Notes under the pieces: model-generated
Database searches by the model: none
Told to the model about the DNA's origin: nothing
What the model saw: the letters and a program-made list of their open reading frames with translations, nothing else
Shown: positions 54,561-62,528 of the stretch, piece by piece
Numbering within the stretch: position 1 is the first letter of the stretch
How the letters are laid out: every line of letters starts with the position of its first letter
Made by a program: the position numbers and the translations under genes
Assembly (NCBI GenBank): GCA_022820945.1
Contig: JAJEEP010000143.1
Coordinates: 1-62,528 of the forward strand
Length of the DNA: 62,528 nt
Direction of reading: 5' to 3'
Source of the DNA: Alphaproteobacteria bacterium
Lineage (GTDB): Bacteria; Pseudomonadota; Alphaproteobacteria; UBA828

Positions 54561-55145
54561 ATGGGCGCGTTGGCATTCGAGCATCATCTGCTGAAGGAAG
54601 CCGGCACCAGCCCCAACAACGGGGCGCTGCCGCTCATCGTCTATCGAGGCGCCATCGATGTGGGCGGCGACGAGCCCGAGGCGGCCGTCGAGCGCCACTT
54701 CGACTCCAACGGCTGGGGCGACGGCTTTCGCGGCGATACCTTTCCTTTCCACCACTACCACTCCATCGCCCACGAGGTGGTAGGCTGCGCGCGCGGCGGG
54801 GCGCAGCTGCAGTTCGGCGGGCCGGAAGGGCCGGTGGTCGACGTGCAGGCGGGCGATGCAGTGCTCATCCCCGCCGGCGTGGTCCATGCTCGGCTCGACG
54901 ACAAGCCCGGCTACGTCAGCGTCGGCGCCTATCCGCCGGGGCAGCAGCCGGACCTCTGCGTGCTGTCGAACCAGGATGCCGAGGTCTCGAACGCGCGGGA
55001 CGATACCGAGGGCCTGGCGCTGAAGGTGGTGGGCGATGCGGAGATGCCCGCGATCAGGGCCTCCATCGCCGATGTCCCGCTGCCCGCGACCGACCCGCTC
55101 GCCGGCGGCAGCGGCCCTGTGGCCGAGCTCTGGCTGGAGGGCTGA
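54561..55145 (+). CDS. Cupin-domain protein (YjlB-like)
   Basis: A 194-residue single cupin. FPFHHYHSIAHEVVGCARG (cupin motif 1 with His/Glu ligands) and VVDVQAGDAVLIPAGVVHARL (motif 2) form a metal site. ATG 54561 fits the GGGAGGAG Shine-Dalgarno better than GTG 54558. A TTGACA at 54497-54502 lies upstream but its -10 is poor. Function unknown; YjlB-type cupins have no established activity. Confidence 0.8.
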   Translation: MGALAFEHHLLKEAGTSPNNGALPLIVYRGAIDVGGDEPEAAVERHFDSNGWGDGFRGDTFPFHHYHSIAHEVVGCARGGAQLQFGGPEGPVVDVQAGDAVLIPAGVVHARLDDKPGYVSVGAYPPGQQPDLCVLSNQDAEVSNARDDTEGLALKVVGDAEMPAIRASIADVPLPATDPLAGGSGPVAELWLEG

Positions 55146-55154
55146 GCGCCCGCC

Positions 55155-55499
55155 TCAATCGAACACGGTGAAGTCGAGGGAGAGCCGCTCGCCCAGCCAG
55201 AGCGGGTAGTCGCGGTGGTCGGCGAGGTCGTCGCCGGTGTTCGGATGCACCAGCACCGAGTGTCCCCGGCGGTTGAGCATCAGCCAGGGCACGAACGCGG
55301 CGAACAGCGCCGGCTCGAAGGCCACCTGGTACATGTGCATCGGGTGCGGCCCGACCAGCTTGTCGCGCCAGCGTCCGAGCCGCACGGGGAAGCGCGCGAT
55401 CAGATCGGTCCGGACCGCCGCGGCGGTCTGCCGCGTCGCCGGCTCGTAGTAGACGTGGGCGTGGTAGCTGGCGATGGCCGCCGGCGGCGCCAGGGTCAA
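55155..55499 (-). CDS. DOPA 4,5-dioxygenase-family protein
   Basis: A 114-residue protein of the small DODA-like fold. [11 protein letters not shown] (first metal His pair), [47 protein letters not shown] are family signatures with conserved His. Start TTG 55499 overlaps the stop codon of grxD (TTGA), showing translational coupling. Plant and fungal homologues cleave DOPA; bacterial roles are mostly untested. Confidence 0.85.
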   Translation of the reverse strand: MTLAPPAAIASYHAHVYYEPATRQTAAAVRTDLIARFPVRLGRWRDKLVGPHPMHMYQVAFEPALFAAFVPWLMLNRRGHSVLVHPNTGDDLADHRDYPLWLGERLSLDFTVFD

Positions 55500-55849
55500 A
55501 CGCGGGGCTCGACGCTGATGCCCCTGGTGCTCAGCAACTCCGAAAGCTCGCCGGTCTCGTACATCTCGCGCACGATATCGCAGCCGCCCACGAACTCGCC
55601 CTTGACGTAGAGCTGCGGGATCGTCGGCCAGTCGCTGAAGCTCTTGATGCCCTGGCGGACCTCGGGGTCTTCGAGCACGTCGAAGCCCTTGAAGCGCACG
55701 CCGAGCAGCGAGAGCATCTGCACCACGGTGGCGGAGAACCCGCACTGCGGAAACACGGGCGTCCCCTTCATGAACAGGACGACATCGTGCTCGTCGATGA
55801 GGCCCCGGATTCGGTTCTCGACCGGCGCACTGGTCGTGGCCTCGATCAT
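55496..55849 (-). CDS. grxD: Monothiol glutaredoxin
   Basis: A 117-residue CGFS-type glutaredoxin ([15 protein letters not shown]) with [19 protein letters not shown] for glutathione binding. It co-ligates a [2Fe-2S] cluster with glutathione and partners with BolA, which is encoded 27 bases upstream. Role in Fe-S trafficking and iron sensing. Confidence 0.96.
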   Translation of the reverse strand: MIEATTSAPVENRIRGLIDEHDVVLFMKGTPVFPQCGFSATVVQMLSLLGVRFKGFDVLEDPEVRQGIKSFSDWPTIPQLYVKGEFVGGCDIVREMYETGELSELLSTRGISVEPRV

Positions 55850-55876
55850 GCGAAATCCCCTTTCATTCTCAGATGG

Positions 55877-56116
55877 TTACGCGTCGGTCGGGACGCTGGT
55901 CTGAAGCGCGAGCGCGTGCAGCTGATCGCCCATCCGCCCGCGCAGCGCGCGGTAGACCATCTGGTGCTGCTCCACCCGCGACTTGCCGGCGAACGAGGCC
56001 GAAACCACGCGCGCCGCGTAGTGATCGCCGTCGCCGCGCAGGTCGTCGATATGAATCTGGGCGTCAGGGAGCGCCTCTCGAATGAGCTGCTCGATCTCCT
56101 GAACGTCCATGGGCAT
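55877..56116 (-). CDS. bolA: BolA-family protein
   Basis: A 79-residue BolA/IbaG-type protein. IEQLIREALPDAQIHIDDL, DGDHYAARVVSASFAGKSRVEQHQMVY and LHALALQT follow the family. The conserved His in DHY/QHQ region can ligate a cluster with GrxD. It lies 37 bases after purL, all leftward. Confidence 0.95.
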   Translation of the reverse strand: MPMDVQEIEQLIREALPDAQIHIDDLRGDGDHYAARVVSASFAGKSRVEQHQMVYRALRGRMGDQLHALALQTSVPTDA

Positions 56117-56153
56117 CGGCGGTTCTCTCAGGCGTTGCGGTCTGCGGGTGCGC

Positions 56154-58394
56154 TCACCGCTCGTGCTCCGCCTCGCCGGCCATGTAGGCCGGCAACCACT
56201 CTTCGTGGATGCGGCGGAGCGCTGCTATCGATATGGCACCTGCGCCGTCGAGTGTCAACGCGGCCCCGCCCGTCGAGCCGATGGCAGAGACCGGGATTCC
56301 GGCGCTCTCCGCATCCGCCACGAGCGCCGCGGCGTCCTCTTGCGCTCCGCTGACCAGGTAGCGCGCCTGGTCCTCACCGAAGAGCCAGCCGGCAGCGCTC
56401 GCGACGTCGGCGGGAACGGCGATCCGCGCGCCGACGCTGCGGCCTGCGCCGAGAGCGGCCAGCGCCATCTCGGCGAGCGCCACCAGCAGGCCGCCGTCGG
56501 AGATGTCGTGACAGGCGGAGACCCGACCCGCCTCGATCTGGCGCCGCACGAAGTCGCCGTGGCGCCGCTCGGCGGCAAGGTCGACCGCAGGCGGCGGCCC
56601 CTCCTCCCGACCCTCGATCTCGCGCTGGTAGAGGGAGCGGGCGAGGTGTTCGCCAGCGCCTCCCACCAGCAGCAGCGCTTCGTCCGCAGCCTTGAGGGCG
56701 GGATCGCACATGCGCTCCAGGTCCGCGATCAGGCCGAGCCCGCCGATCGAGGGCGTGGGCAGAATGCCGGCGCCCTCGGTCTCGTTGTAAAAGGAGACGT
56801 TGCCCGAGACGACCGGGAAGTCCAGCGCCCGGCAGGCCTCGGCCATGCCCTCGATGCAGCCCGCGAACTGGCCCATGACGCTGGGCCGCTCGGGATTGCC
56901 GAAGTTGAGGCAGTCGGTGATAGCCAATGGCCGCGCACCTGCGGCGGTGAGGTTGCGCCAGGCTTCCGCCACCGCCTGCGCCCCGCCCGAGGCCGGATCG
57001 GCAGCGCAGTAGCGCGGCGTGCAGTCGGCAGTGAGCGCAAGCCCCTTCTTCGTGCCGTGGACCCGCACCACGGCCGCATCGCCGCCCGGCGGCTGTACCG
57101 TGTCCGCCATCACCATGTGGTCGTACTGCTCCCAGATCCAGCGCTTGGAGCAGAGGTCGGGTGCGGCGAGCAGCCGCTGCAGCGCCTCCAACGGATCGGG
57201 CTCGGACGCCTCCCCGTCCGGCGTGGGCGTCAGCGGCGCCGATCTCGGCGTGAGCTCGTAGGGCCGTTCGTAAATGGGCGCCTCGTCCACCAGCGGGCGC
57301 ACCGGCAGGTCGCCCACCACCGCGCCGCCCGCCTTGAGCACGAAGCGGCCGGTCTCCGTCACCCGGCCGATGACGGCAAAGTCGACTCCCCACTTCTCGA
57401 AGACCGCCCGCGCCTCTTCCGCCGCCTCGGGGCGGATCACCATGAGCATGCGCTCCTGGCTCTCCGACAGCATGATCTCGTAGGGCGTCATGGCGCTCTC
57501 GCGCACCGGCACCTTGTCGAGGTCGAGCTCGATCCCGGCGCCGCCCTTGTCCGCCATCTCCACCGATGAGCAGGTGAGCCCGGCCGCGCCCATGTCCTGG
57601 ATCGCGATGATCGCGTCCGATTCCATCAACGCGAGGCAGGCCTCCATCAGCAGCTTCTCGGTGAAGGGATCGCCGACCTGGACGGTCGGGCGCTTCTCCT
57701 CGGTGCCCTCGCCGAAGGCGGCGGACGCCATGGTCGCACCGTGGATGCCGTCGCGCCCGGTCTTCGCGCCGACGTAGACCACCGGATGGCCGACGGCGTT
57801 CTCGGCGGCGGCGTAGAAGATGCGGTCCGCCGGCGCGACGCCCACGGTCATGGCGTTGACCAGGATGTTGCCGTCGTAGGCCGGATCGAAGGCGCAGGAG
57901 CCGCCCACGGTCGGCACCCCGATGCAGTTGCCGTAGCCGCCGATGCCGGCGACCACACCCGCCACCAGGTGGCGGGTCCTGGGGTGGCCGGGCGCGCCGA
58001 AGCGGAGCGCATCGAGGCTCGCCACCGGTCGCGCACCCATGGTGAAGACGTCGCGCAGGATGCCGCCGACGCCCGTGGCCGCGCCCTGGTAGGGCTCGAT
58101 GAAGGAGGGGTGGTTGTGGCTCTCCATCTTGAACACCGCCGCCTGCCCGTCGCCGATGTCCACCACGCCGGCGTTCTCTCCCGGCCCGCAGATCACCCAG
58201 GGCGCCTCGGTCGGCAGCTTGCGCAGCCACACCCGCGACGACTTATAGGAGCAGTGCTCATTCCACATCGCCGAGAAGATGCCGAGCTCGGTCAGGTTGG
58301 GCGCCCGGCCCATGACCCGCTCGATACGCGCGTACTCGTCGGCGCTCAGCCCGTGCTCGGCGACCAGCGCCAGCGTGATCGGCACGTCCGGCAT
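56154..58394 (-). CDS. purL: Phosphoribosylformylglycinamidine synthase II (PurL, small type)
   Basis: A 746-residue synthase subunit making FGAM in purine synthesis. ATG 58394 ([16 protein letters not shown]) is used; GTG 58415, which overlaps the purQ stop, is an alternative. [23 protein letters not shown] active-site His, [33 protein letters not shown] and [19 protein letters not shown] ([17 protein letters not shown]) motifs confirm it. The small PurL requires PurQ and PurS. PurQ is adjacent; PurS is not found here. Confidence 0.96.
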   Translation of the reverse strand: MPDVPITLALVAEHGLSADEYARIERVMGRAPNLTELGIFSAMWNEHCSYKSSRVWLRKLPTEAPWVICGPGENAGVVDIGDGQAAVFKMESHNHPSFIEPYQGAATGVGGILRDVFTMGARPVASLDALRFGAPGHPRTRHLVAGVVAGIGGYGNCIGVPTVGGSCAFDPAYDGNILVNAMTVGVAPADRIFYAAAENAVGHPVVYVGAKTGRDGIHGATMASAAFGEGTEEKRPTVQVGDPFTEKLLMEACLALMESDAIIAIQDMGAAGLTCSSVEMADKGGAGIELDLDKVPVRESAMTPYEIMLSESQERMLMVIRPEAAEEARAVFEKWGVDFAVIGRVTETGRFVLKAGGAVVGDLPVRPLVDEAPIYERPYELTPRSAPLTPTPDGEASEPDPLEALQRLLAAPDLCSKRWIWEQYDHMVMADTVQPPGGDAAVVRVHGTKKGLALTADCTPRYCAADPASGGAQAVAEAWRNLTAAGARPLAITDCLNFGNPERPSVMGQFAGCIEGMAEACRALDFPVVSGNVSFYNETEGAGILPTPSIGGLGLIADLERMCDPALKAADEALLLVGGAGEHLARSLYQREIEGREEGPPPAVDLAAERRHGDFVRRQIEAGRVSACHDISDGGLLVALAEMALAALGAGRSVGARIAVPADVASAAGWLFGEDQARYLVSGAQEDAAALVADAESAGIPVSAIGSTGGAALTLDGAGAISIAALRRIHEEWLPAYMAGEAEHER

Positions 58395-58411
58395 CGCGCG
58401 CACCGCCCCGC

Positions 58412-59101
58412 TCACGAGAGCGCCTCCGCCAGGTGGTCGAACATGGCGCGCCCGTCTGCGCCGCCGAGCGTAGGCTCCGCGGCGCGCTCGGGATGCGGCA
58501 TCAGGCCGAGCACCGTCCGCTCGGGATTGAGGATGCCGGCGATATCGGCGGCGGAGCCGTTGGGGTTGGCCTCGCCATCGGCCGCGCCGTCGCCTTCCAC
58601 GTAGCGAAACGCGACCAGCCCCTCGCCTTCCAGCCGGGCCAGGGTCTCGGCATCGGCGCAGTAGTTGCCCTCGTGGTGGGCCACGGGCATCCGCACCACC
58701 TGGCCGGCCTCGTAGCTGGCGGTGAACGGGCTCTCGGACTCCTCCACCCGCAGGCTCACCCAGCGGCAGACGAAGCGAAGGCCTGCGTTGCGCATCAGCG
58801 CGCCCGGCAACAGCCCGGCCTCGGTCGCCACCTGGAAGCCGTTGCAGATGGCGAGCACGGGCACGCCCGCCGCGGCCCGCCGCACGACCTCCGCCATCAC
58901 CGGCGAGCGTGCCGCCATGGCGCCTGCGCGCAGATAGTCGCCGTGGGCGAAGCCGCCGGGCAGCACGATCAGGTCGCAGGGCGGCAGCGTCGTCTCGTCG
59001 TGCCAGATCATCGCGGGCGCCCGGCCTGCGCTTGCCTCCAGCGCCACCATCACGTCGCGGTCGCAGTTGGAGCCGGGAAAGACGACGACCGCGGCCCTCA
59101 T
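58412..59101 (-). CDS. purQ: Phosphoribosylformylglycinamidine synthase I (PurQ glutaminase)
   Basis: A 229-residue triad glutamine amidotransferase. Nucleophile in VLAICNGFQ, His-Glu in [19 protein letters not shown] and [15 protein letters not shown] are PurQ-specific. Channels ammonia to PurL, which is encoded immediately downstream. In most Alphaproteobacteria purS precedes purQ; here 59102 onwards is repeat and mobile-element debris instead. Confidence 0.96.
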   Translation of the reverse strand: MRAAVVVFPGSNCDRDVMVALEASAGRAPAMIWHDETTLPPCDLIVLPGGFAHGDYLRAGAMAARSPVMAEVVRRAAAGVPVLAICNGFQVATEAGLLPGALMRNAGLRFVCRWVSLRVEESESPFTASYEAGQVVRMPVAHHEGNYCADAETLARLEGEGLVAFRYVEGDGAADGEANPNGSAADIAGILNPERTVLGLMPHPERAAEPTLGGADGRAMFDHLAEALS

Positions 59102-59122
59102 CGCGCCCCCTTCTCACCCCGA

Positions 59123-59197
59123 CCCTCTCCTCCCCAGGAAGGAGAGGGAGAAATAATCGGCGCCTTCATCGTCCCCCCTCCGCCTTTGGGGGAGGGG
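59123..59197. repeat. Pair of CT/GA-rich inverted repeats upstream of purQ
   Basis: CCCTCTCCT (59123-59131) pairs with AGGAGAGGG (59140-59148). CCCCTCC (59175-59181) pairs with GGAGGGG (59191-59197). Such motifs are common intergenic palindromes in high-GC alphaproteobacterial genomes. Their position in the purQ leader could affect its expression. The following 59198-59565 holds no gene I can support. Confidence 0.6.
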
Positions 59198-59565
59198 AAC
59201 AGGCGGAGGTGGGTGAGATGGAACAATAATATTGTGCGGGATGCGCCGGGATTAGGCGGGACAGCTGCGATGGCGGGGTCCATACCATCGCCACCCGTGA
59301 CCATGGCCGCGGCGTTCGACAGGTCTGGCAGAGCGAGATGCCCGGAACAAGTCCGGAGAGAAGGGGTATCGAAGACACACGATGGCGCGCCGCGACGTTC
59401 GGCGATGCGTTCGGTATAACCTGTTGGTATATCGGAGAAAATCGTTCCTCCGCCGGCTTCCTGCCCCTTGCATCCACGCCACGCATCGTCCGCATTGGCC
59501 CCGGAACTTGATGTCGCTCGTATGCGATTTGATGACTGACATTAGGGCCCACCGAAGGAGGGGCG

Positions 59566-59930
59566 ATGCCGAGGCGCAGCACGCTCAGACTGACCAAGCG
59601 GATTGTGGAGCGGCTGAAGGCCGACCGCAAGGACGCGATCTTCCGGGGCGCCTCCTGATGCTGACCGGATGCCGGTCGGACGAGATCCTGTCCCTGAAAT
59701 GGGACGATGTCGGGCGCACGGCGCGGGTGTTGCGCCTGCGCGACGCGAAGACGGGCCCGCGCATGGTGCCGTTGATCGAGGCGGCTCTGAGGGTCCTCGA
59801 CGGCATCGAGCGGACCAAGGGCGTTCCCTGGGTCTTCCGAGGCGCCAAGGCCGGGTCCCGGCTGGCCTGCCTCTCTCACCACTGGCGGCGGATCAAGCGG
59901 GAGACCGGGCTCCACGACCTGCGGGTGTAT
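59566..59930 (+). pseudogene. Tyrosine site-specific integrase with internal deletion
   Basis: ATG 59566, preceded by AAGGAGG, starts MPRRSTLRLTKRIVERLKADRKDAIFRGAS and then stops: the arm-type DNA-binding start of phage-like integrases. Directly after, in another frame (59652-59930), comes the catalytic domain: LLMLTGCRSDEILSLKWDDV (first Arg), VLRLRDAKTGPRMVPL (Lys) and TGLHDLR, ending before the HxxR and Tyr. The central core and the C-terminus are missing. Such an integrase marks the edge of a former island. Confidence 0.75.
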
Positions 59931-60059
59931 GACCTAATCGATATAGCCGAGAATTTCGAGGAGCCGGACTGGCGGGCGGCTCCCACTGAGAATCGGCGCA
60001 ACCTGGAGTCCGTCACGCGGGACTGGCTGGAAGGGGTACTGCAGTCAGCGGCCCGGACG

Positions 60060-60197
60060 ATGAACACATCCGAGCATTCCGTCGAACGCAGCAGCGGCAA
60101 CGTATTCGCCGATCTCGATCTACCCGACGCTGATACCCACCTTATGAAGGCTGAGCTCGTGAGCCGAATTGACGACATCATCCGGAAGCGGACGGTC
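60060..60197 (+). pseudogene. Fragment of a HigA-type XRE antitoxin
   Basis: From ATG 60060 the frame reads MNTSEHSVERSSGNVFADLDLPDADTHLMKAELVSRIDDIIRKR, which matches the N-terminus of the short XRE-family antitoxins (PF13744 type). Translation departs from the family just before the helix-turn-helix. The cognate toxin gene is not present. The stretch 59931-60059 between the integrase and this fragment codes in frame but is not recognisable. Confidence 0.6.
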
Positions 60198-60372
60198 CAG
60201 GGACCGCGTTGGCGCCAACGACAACGGCGCGGCCGAGGCCCGGGTCCGGTCCGCCGTGCTGACCATCGCCCGCCTGCTCGGACGCCAGATCGCCCGCGAG
60301 CAGTTCGAGCGGCAGGTTTCGGCAAACGACAATGCGCCGGTCAAGGAGACCGGAGACCGACAGGAGCGATGA
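60169..60372 (+). CDS. Small protein encoded just upstream of the serine recombinase
   Basis: Up to 67 residues, TTG 60169 to stop; the credible part begins at VGANDNGAAEARVRSAVLTIARLLGRQIAREQFERQVSANDNAP. Similar small proteins with paired ANDN motifs commonly precede serine recombinase genes in Alphaproteobacteria. It ends one base before ATG 60374, so translation is coupled. The start is uncertain because the antitoxin remnant occupies the same bases. Function unknown. Confidence 0.5.
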   Translation: MTTSSGSGRSRDRVGANDNGAAEARVRSAVLTIARLLGRQIAREQFERQVSANDNAPVKETGDRQER

Positions 60373-60373
60373 C

Positions 60374-61820
60374 ATGATCCGCGCCGCCCTCTACGCCCGC
60401 TACTCCTCGGACCTTCAGAGCGCGGCCTCGATCGAGGACCAGTTCCGGATCTGCCGCGACCACGCCGAGCGCGCGGGCTGGACAATCGTGGACACCTACC
60501 GCGACGCGGCGATCTCGGGCGACAGCATGATCCTGCGTCCCGGCATCCAGGCGCTGCTGGCGGATGCCCGCTCCGGCGCGTTCGACGTGGTGGTGGCAGA
60601 GGCGCTCGACCGGATGAGCCGGGACCAGGCCGACGTCTCGGCACTGTTCAAGCACCTGCAATTCGCACGGGTGATGATCGTCACCCTGGCGGAAGGCGAG
60701 GTCAACGAATTGCATGTCGGCCTCAAGGGCACGATGAACGCGCTCTTCCTGAAGGACCTCGCGGCGAAGACGCATCGCGGGCTGCGCGGCCGGGTGGAGA
60801 AGGGCCGCTCGGGCGGCGGGCTGTGCTACGGCTACGACGTCGTCACCACCTTCGATGCCGCCGGCGAGCCGGTGCGGGGCGAGCGCACGATCAACGAGGC
60901 CGAGGCCAATGTGGTGCGGCGGGTGTTCCGGGACTTCGCCTCGGGCGTCAGCCCGCGCACGATCGCGCGCCGGCTCAATGCAGAGGGCGTCGCCGGCCCG
61001 TCGGGCAAGCTCTGGACCGACTCCACCATCCGGGGCCAGGTGAAGCGCGGCACCGGGCTGATCAACAACGAGCTCTACATCGGGCGCCTGGTCTGGAACC
61101 GGCTGCGCTACGTCAAGAACCCGGAGACCGGCAAGCGGGTGTCGCGGATCAACCCGCGCGAGGAGTGGATCGTCACGGAGGTTCTCGAGCTCCGCATCGT
61201 CGACGACGAGCTTTGGCAGGCGGTGAAGCAGCGCCAGGAAGAACTCACCGCGCAATACGCCACCGTCATCGAGGCCACGCGCACGGCGCGCGCCAATCGC
61301 CTGAACGGAACCCACCGCCCCCGGCATCTTCTCTCCGGCCTCCTGGAGTGCGGCGCCTGCGGCGGTCCCTACGCCATGCGCGGGCAGGACCGCTACGGCT
61401 GCTCCAACCACGTGATGAACGGGAGCTGCTCGAACAGCCGGGGCATTCGCCGCACCGAACTGGAAGAGCGCGTCCTGGTCGGTCTCAGGGACCACCTGAT
61501 GGCGCCCGAGGCGGCGGACGCGGCGGTGCGCGCCTGGGCGGAGGAGACCAACCGGCTCAACCGCGAGCGCTGCACGTCAAGCGAGGCGGAACGCAGGGAG
61601 CTGGCCGACGTCGAGAAGAACATCGAGGGGATCGTCGACGCCATCCAGGACGGCGCCTACAGCGCCGTGCTCAAGGAACGGCTGCACAAGCTTGAAGCGC
61701 GAAAGGCGGAGCTGACGAAACGTCTCGCGACGGTTCCTGCCGAGATCCCGGACATCCACCCGAACGTGGCCGGCGTCTATCGCCGCAAGGTGGCGCGTCT
61801 CGCGAAAGCCGAGAGCATCC
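60374..61820 (+). pseudogene. Large serine recombinase, C-terminally replaced
   Basis: ATG 60374 starts MIRAALYARYSSDLQSAASIEDQ, the resolvase catalytic domain with the nucleophile Ser (S11/S12). DRMSRDQADVSALFKHLQ, the recombinase domain (ISGVSPRTIARRLNAEG-like), and a zinc-ribbon (LLECGACGGPYAMRGQDRYGCSNH) plus coiled coil follow. Up to about residue 480 it is normal (IHPNVAGVYRRKVARLAKA); the real C-terminus then stops and unrelated DNA continues in frame to the stop at 62171-62173. The apparent 599-residue protein is a chimera, and probably inactive. Confidence 0.75.
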
Positions 61821-61864
61821 GGTGGAGGCGGCGTACCATTGGGCATGATTTTGCCGGCGCCGGG

Positions 61865-62050
61865 TCAGGATCGGTTCTTGAAGCGCCAGCTCTCGTTGCC
61901 GGTCTCGATGATCTCGCAGTGGTGGGTGAGACGATCGAGCAGCGCCGTGGTCATCTTTGGGTCGCCGAAGACGGAGGGCCACTCGCCGAAGGCGAGGTTG
62001 GTTGTGATGATGACCGAGGTGCGTTCGTAGAGCCGGCTCATGAGGTGGCC
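61865..62050 (-). pseudogene. C-terminal fragment of IstB (IS21-family helper ATPase)
   Basis: On the minus strand the frame ending at 61865 gives [20 protein letters not shown] and [28 protein letters not shown], the sensor and C-terminal part of IstB. The Walker motifs upstream are missing; the frame before residue LMSRLY is unrelated. It overlaps the run-on part of the recombinase frame. Confidence 0.75.
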
Positions 62051-62059
62051 GAGCACCTG

Positions 62060-62173
62060 CCGCGCTTCATCGACAGCTACAACGAGAGGCGCCTTCACTC
62101 GGCCCTCGCATACCTCGGCCCCAACCGCTTCGAGGAGAACCACTCCCGCACCCCGGTCAAATCCGCCGCATGA
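62060..62173 (+). pseudogene. C-terminal tail of an IS3-family transposase (OrfB)
   Basis: [20 protein letters not shown] and [16 protein letters not shown] match the YNxRRxHSALxYxxP end of IS3 OrfB proteins. Only this last 37 residues remain; the catalytic core is absent. It happens to lie in frame with the serine recombinase. Confidence 0.75.
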
Positions 62174-62272
62174 AACCGTCCCACCACAGGGGCCCACTCC
62201 ATACTTCAGCGCACTGCTGTCGCAAGTTGCCCAATACCGCACTATGGTCCGGGGTCAACCCGCATTTCTCAC

Positions 62273-62528
62273 TAGTGTCCTGATCGGGAAGTTTATTAGA
62301 ATATGTTCATCGGTAGCATTGGAGGGCTGACCGGTGAGCAGAGCAGCGGTAGCGATCATCTTGTCGGGAGCGGAGCGGCGGGAGCTTGAAGGTTTGGCCC
62401 GGCGCCGGAAGACGGCCCAGGGACTGGCGCGGCGGGCCCGGATTGTCCTCGCTGCGGCGGATGGGCTGGAGAACAAGGCGATTGTCGAGCGGGTGGGGGC
62501 CGACGCGAACACGGTCGGCAAATGGCGC
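62273..62528 (+). mobile_element. Left end of an IS630-family insertion sequence (cut by the window edge)
   Basis: The element probably starts near 62272 after CACTAG; IS630 elements insert at TA, and the end sequence begins about GTGTCCTGATCGGG. The transposase begins 60 bases inside. The stretch 62174-62272 before it holds nothing I can identify. Confidence 0.5.
62334..62528 (+). CDS. IS630-family transposase, N-terminal part
   Basis: GTG 62334 opens a frame that is still open at the window end (65 codons). LSGAERRELEGLARRRKTAQ and GLARRARIVLAAADGLENKAIVERVGADANTVGKWR are the N-terminal helix-turn-helix of IS630 transposases. No frameshift is seen in this part. The DDE core lies outside the window. 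Confidence 0.8.
   Translation, partial: MSRAAVAIILSGAERRELEGLARRRKTAQGLARRARIVLAAADGLENKAIVERVGADANTVGKWR

Overview
The window looks like a piece of an alphaproteobacterial chromosome. Base composition is visibly GC-rich with GC-biased third positions. The housekeeping block at the right end (cysS, trmJ, rpsD, grxD, bolA, purL, purQ) is an arrangement typical of Alphaproteobacteria. I could not compute GC or search databases; all calls come from reading translations and motifs.

Layout. (1) 1-8953: a surface-polysaccharide region with a truncated methyltransferase, a Wzm/Wzt-type exporter, a 1053-residue two-domain glycosyltransferase of visibly lower GC, and rfbC-rfbB-rfbD for dTDP-L-rhamnose. 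The cluster ends in a deletion scar: the first codons of rfbA run into the middle of a family 2 glycosyltransferase. (2) 9103-12532: a halohydrin dehalogenase-type SDR, a Rieske oxygenase, a GFA protein and an isochorismatase-type hydrolase, with a degenerate second copy of part of the dehalogenase. (3) 12841-19037: an amidase convergent with a leftward operon encoding a ribose-type ABC importer and a NodB-fold deacetylase. (4) 19426-23160: a D-amino-acid-oxidase-type flavoprotein, an NTF2-like protein and the DgcN/DgcA pair for D-glutamate. (5) 23271-28798: a corrinoid methyl-transfer operon: an unknown duplicated protein, an MtaA/UroD-family methyltransferase, a corrinoid protein, a reductive activator and a tetrahydrofolate methyltransferase. 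(6) 28840-36120: thioesterase, SPOR-type DD-carboxypeptidase, sugar-nucleotide genes (phosphohexomutase, UDP-glucose dehydrogenase, GalU), a DnaJ-domain membrane protein and a VWA protein. (7) 36136-43975: nucleoside hydrolase, enolase-superfamily enzyme, MFS transporter and a three-subunit molybdenum hydroxylase with a MoaD-like protein. (8) 44434-59101: core genes (RNase D, glutathione reductase, class II DAHP synthase, nicotinate phosphoribosyltransferase, NadE, CysS, TrmJ, S4, cupin, DODA-like protein, GrxD, BolA, PurL, PurQ). (9) 59123-62528: a graveyard of mobile DNA containing remnants of a tyrosine integrase, an antitoxin, a serine recombinase, IstB and an IS3 transposase, then the start of an IS630 element.

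Main points. The best candidate for something new is the corrinoid operon. Its corrinoid protein has Asn where the cobalt-ligating His normally sits. Its activator has an extra four-Cys N-terminal module. Its first gene encodes a tandemly duplicated domain with two CGxxH motifs and no function I recognise. No MttB-type methyltransferase is present, so the UroD-family protein may be the substrate-side enzyme. The second point is the halohydrin dehalogenase, which carries both family signature motifs exactly. The third is a recurring pattern of internal deletion scars (rfbA/GT2, qor, integrase, antitoxin, recombinase), suggesting an unstable genome.
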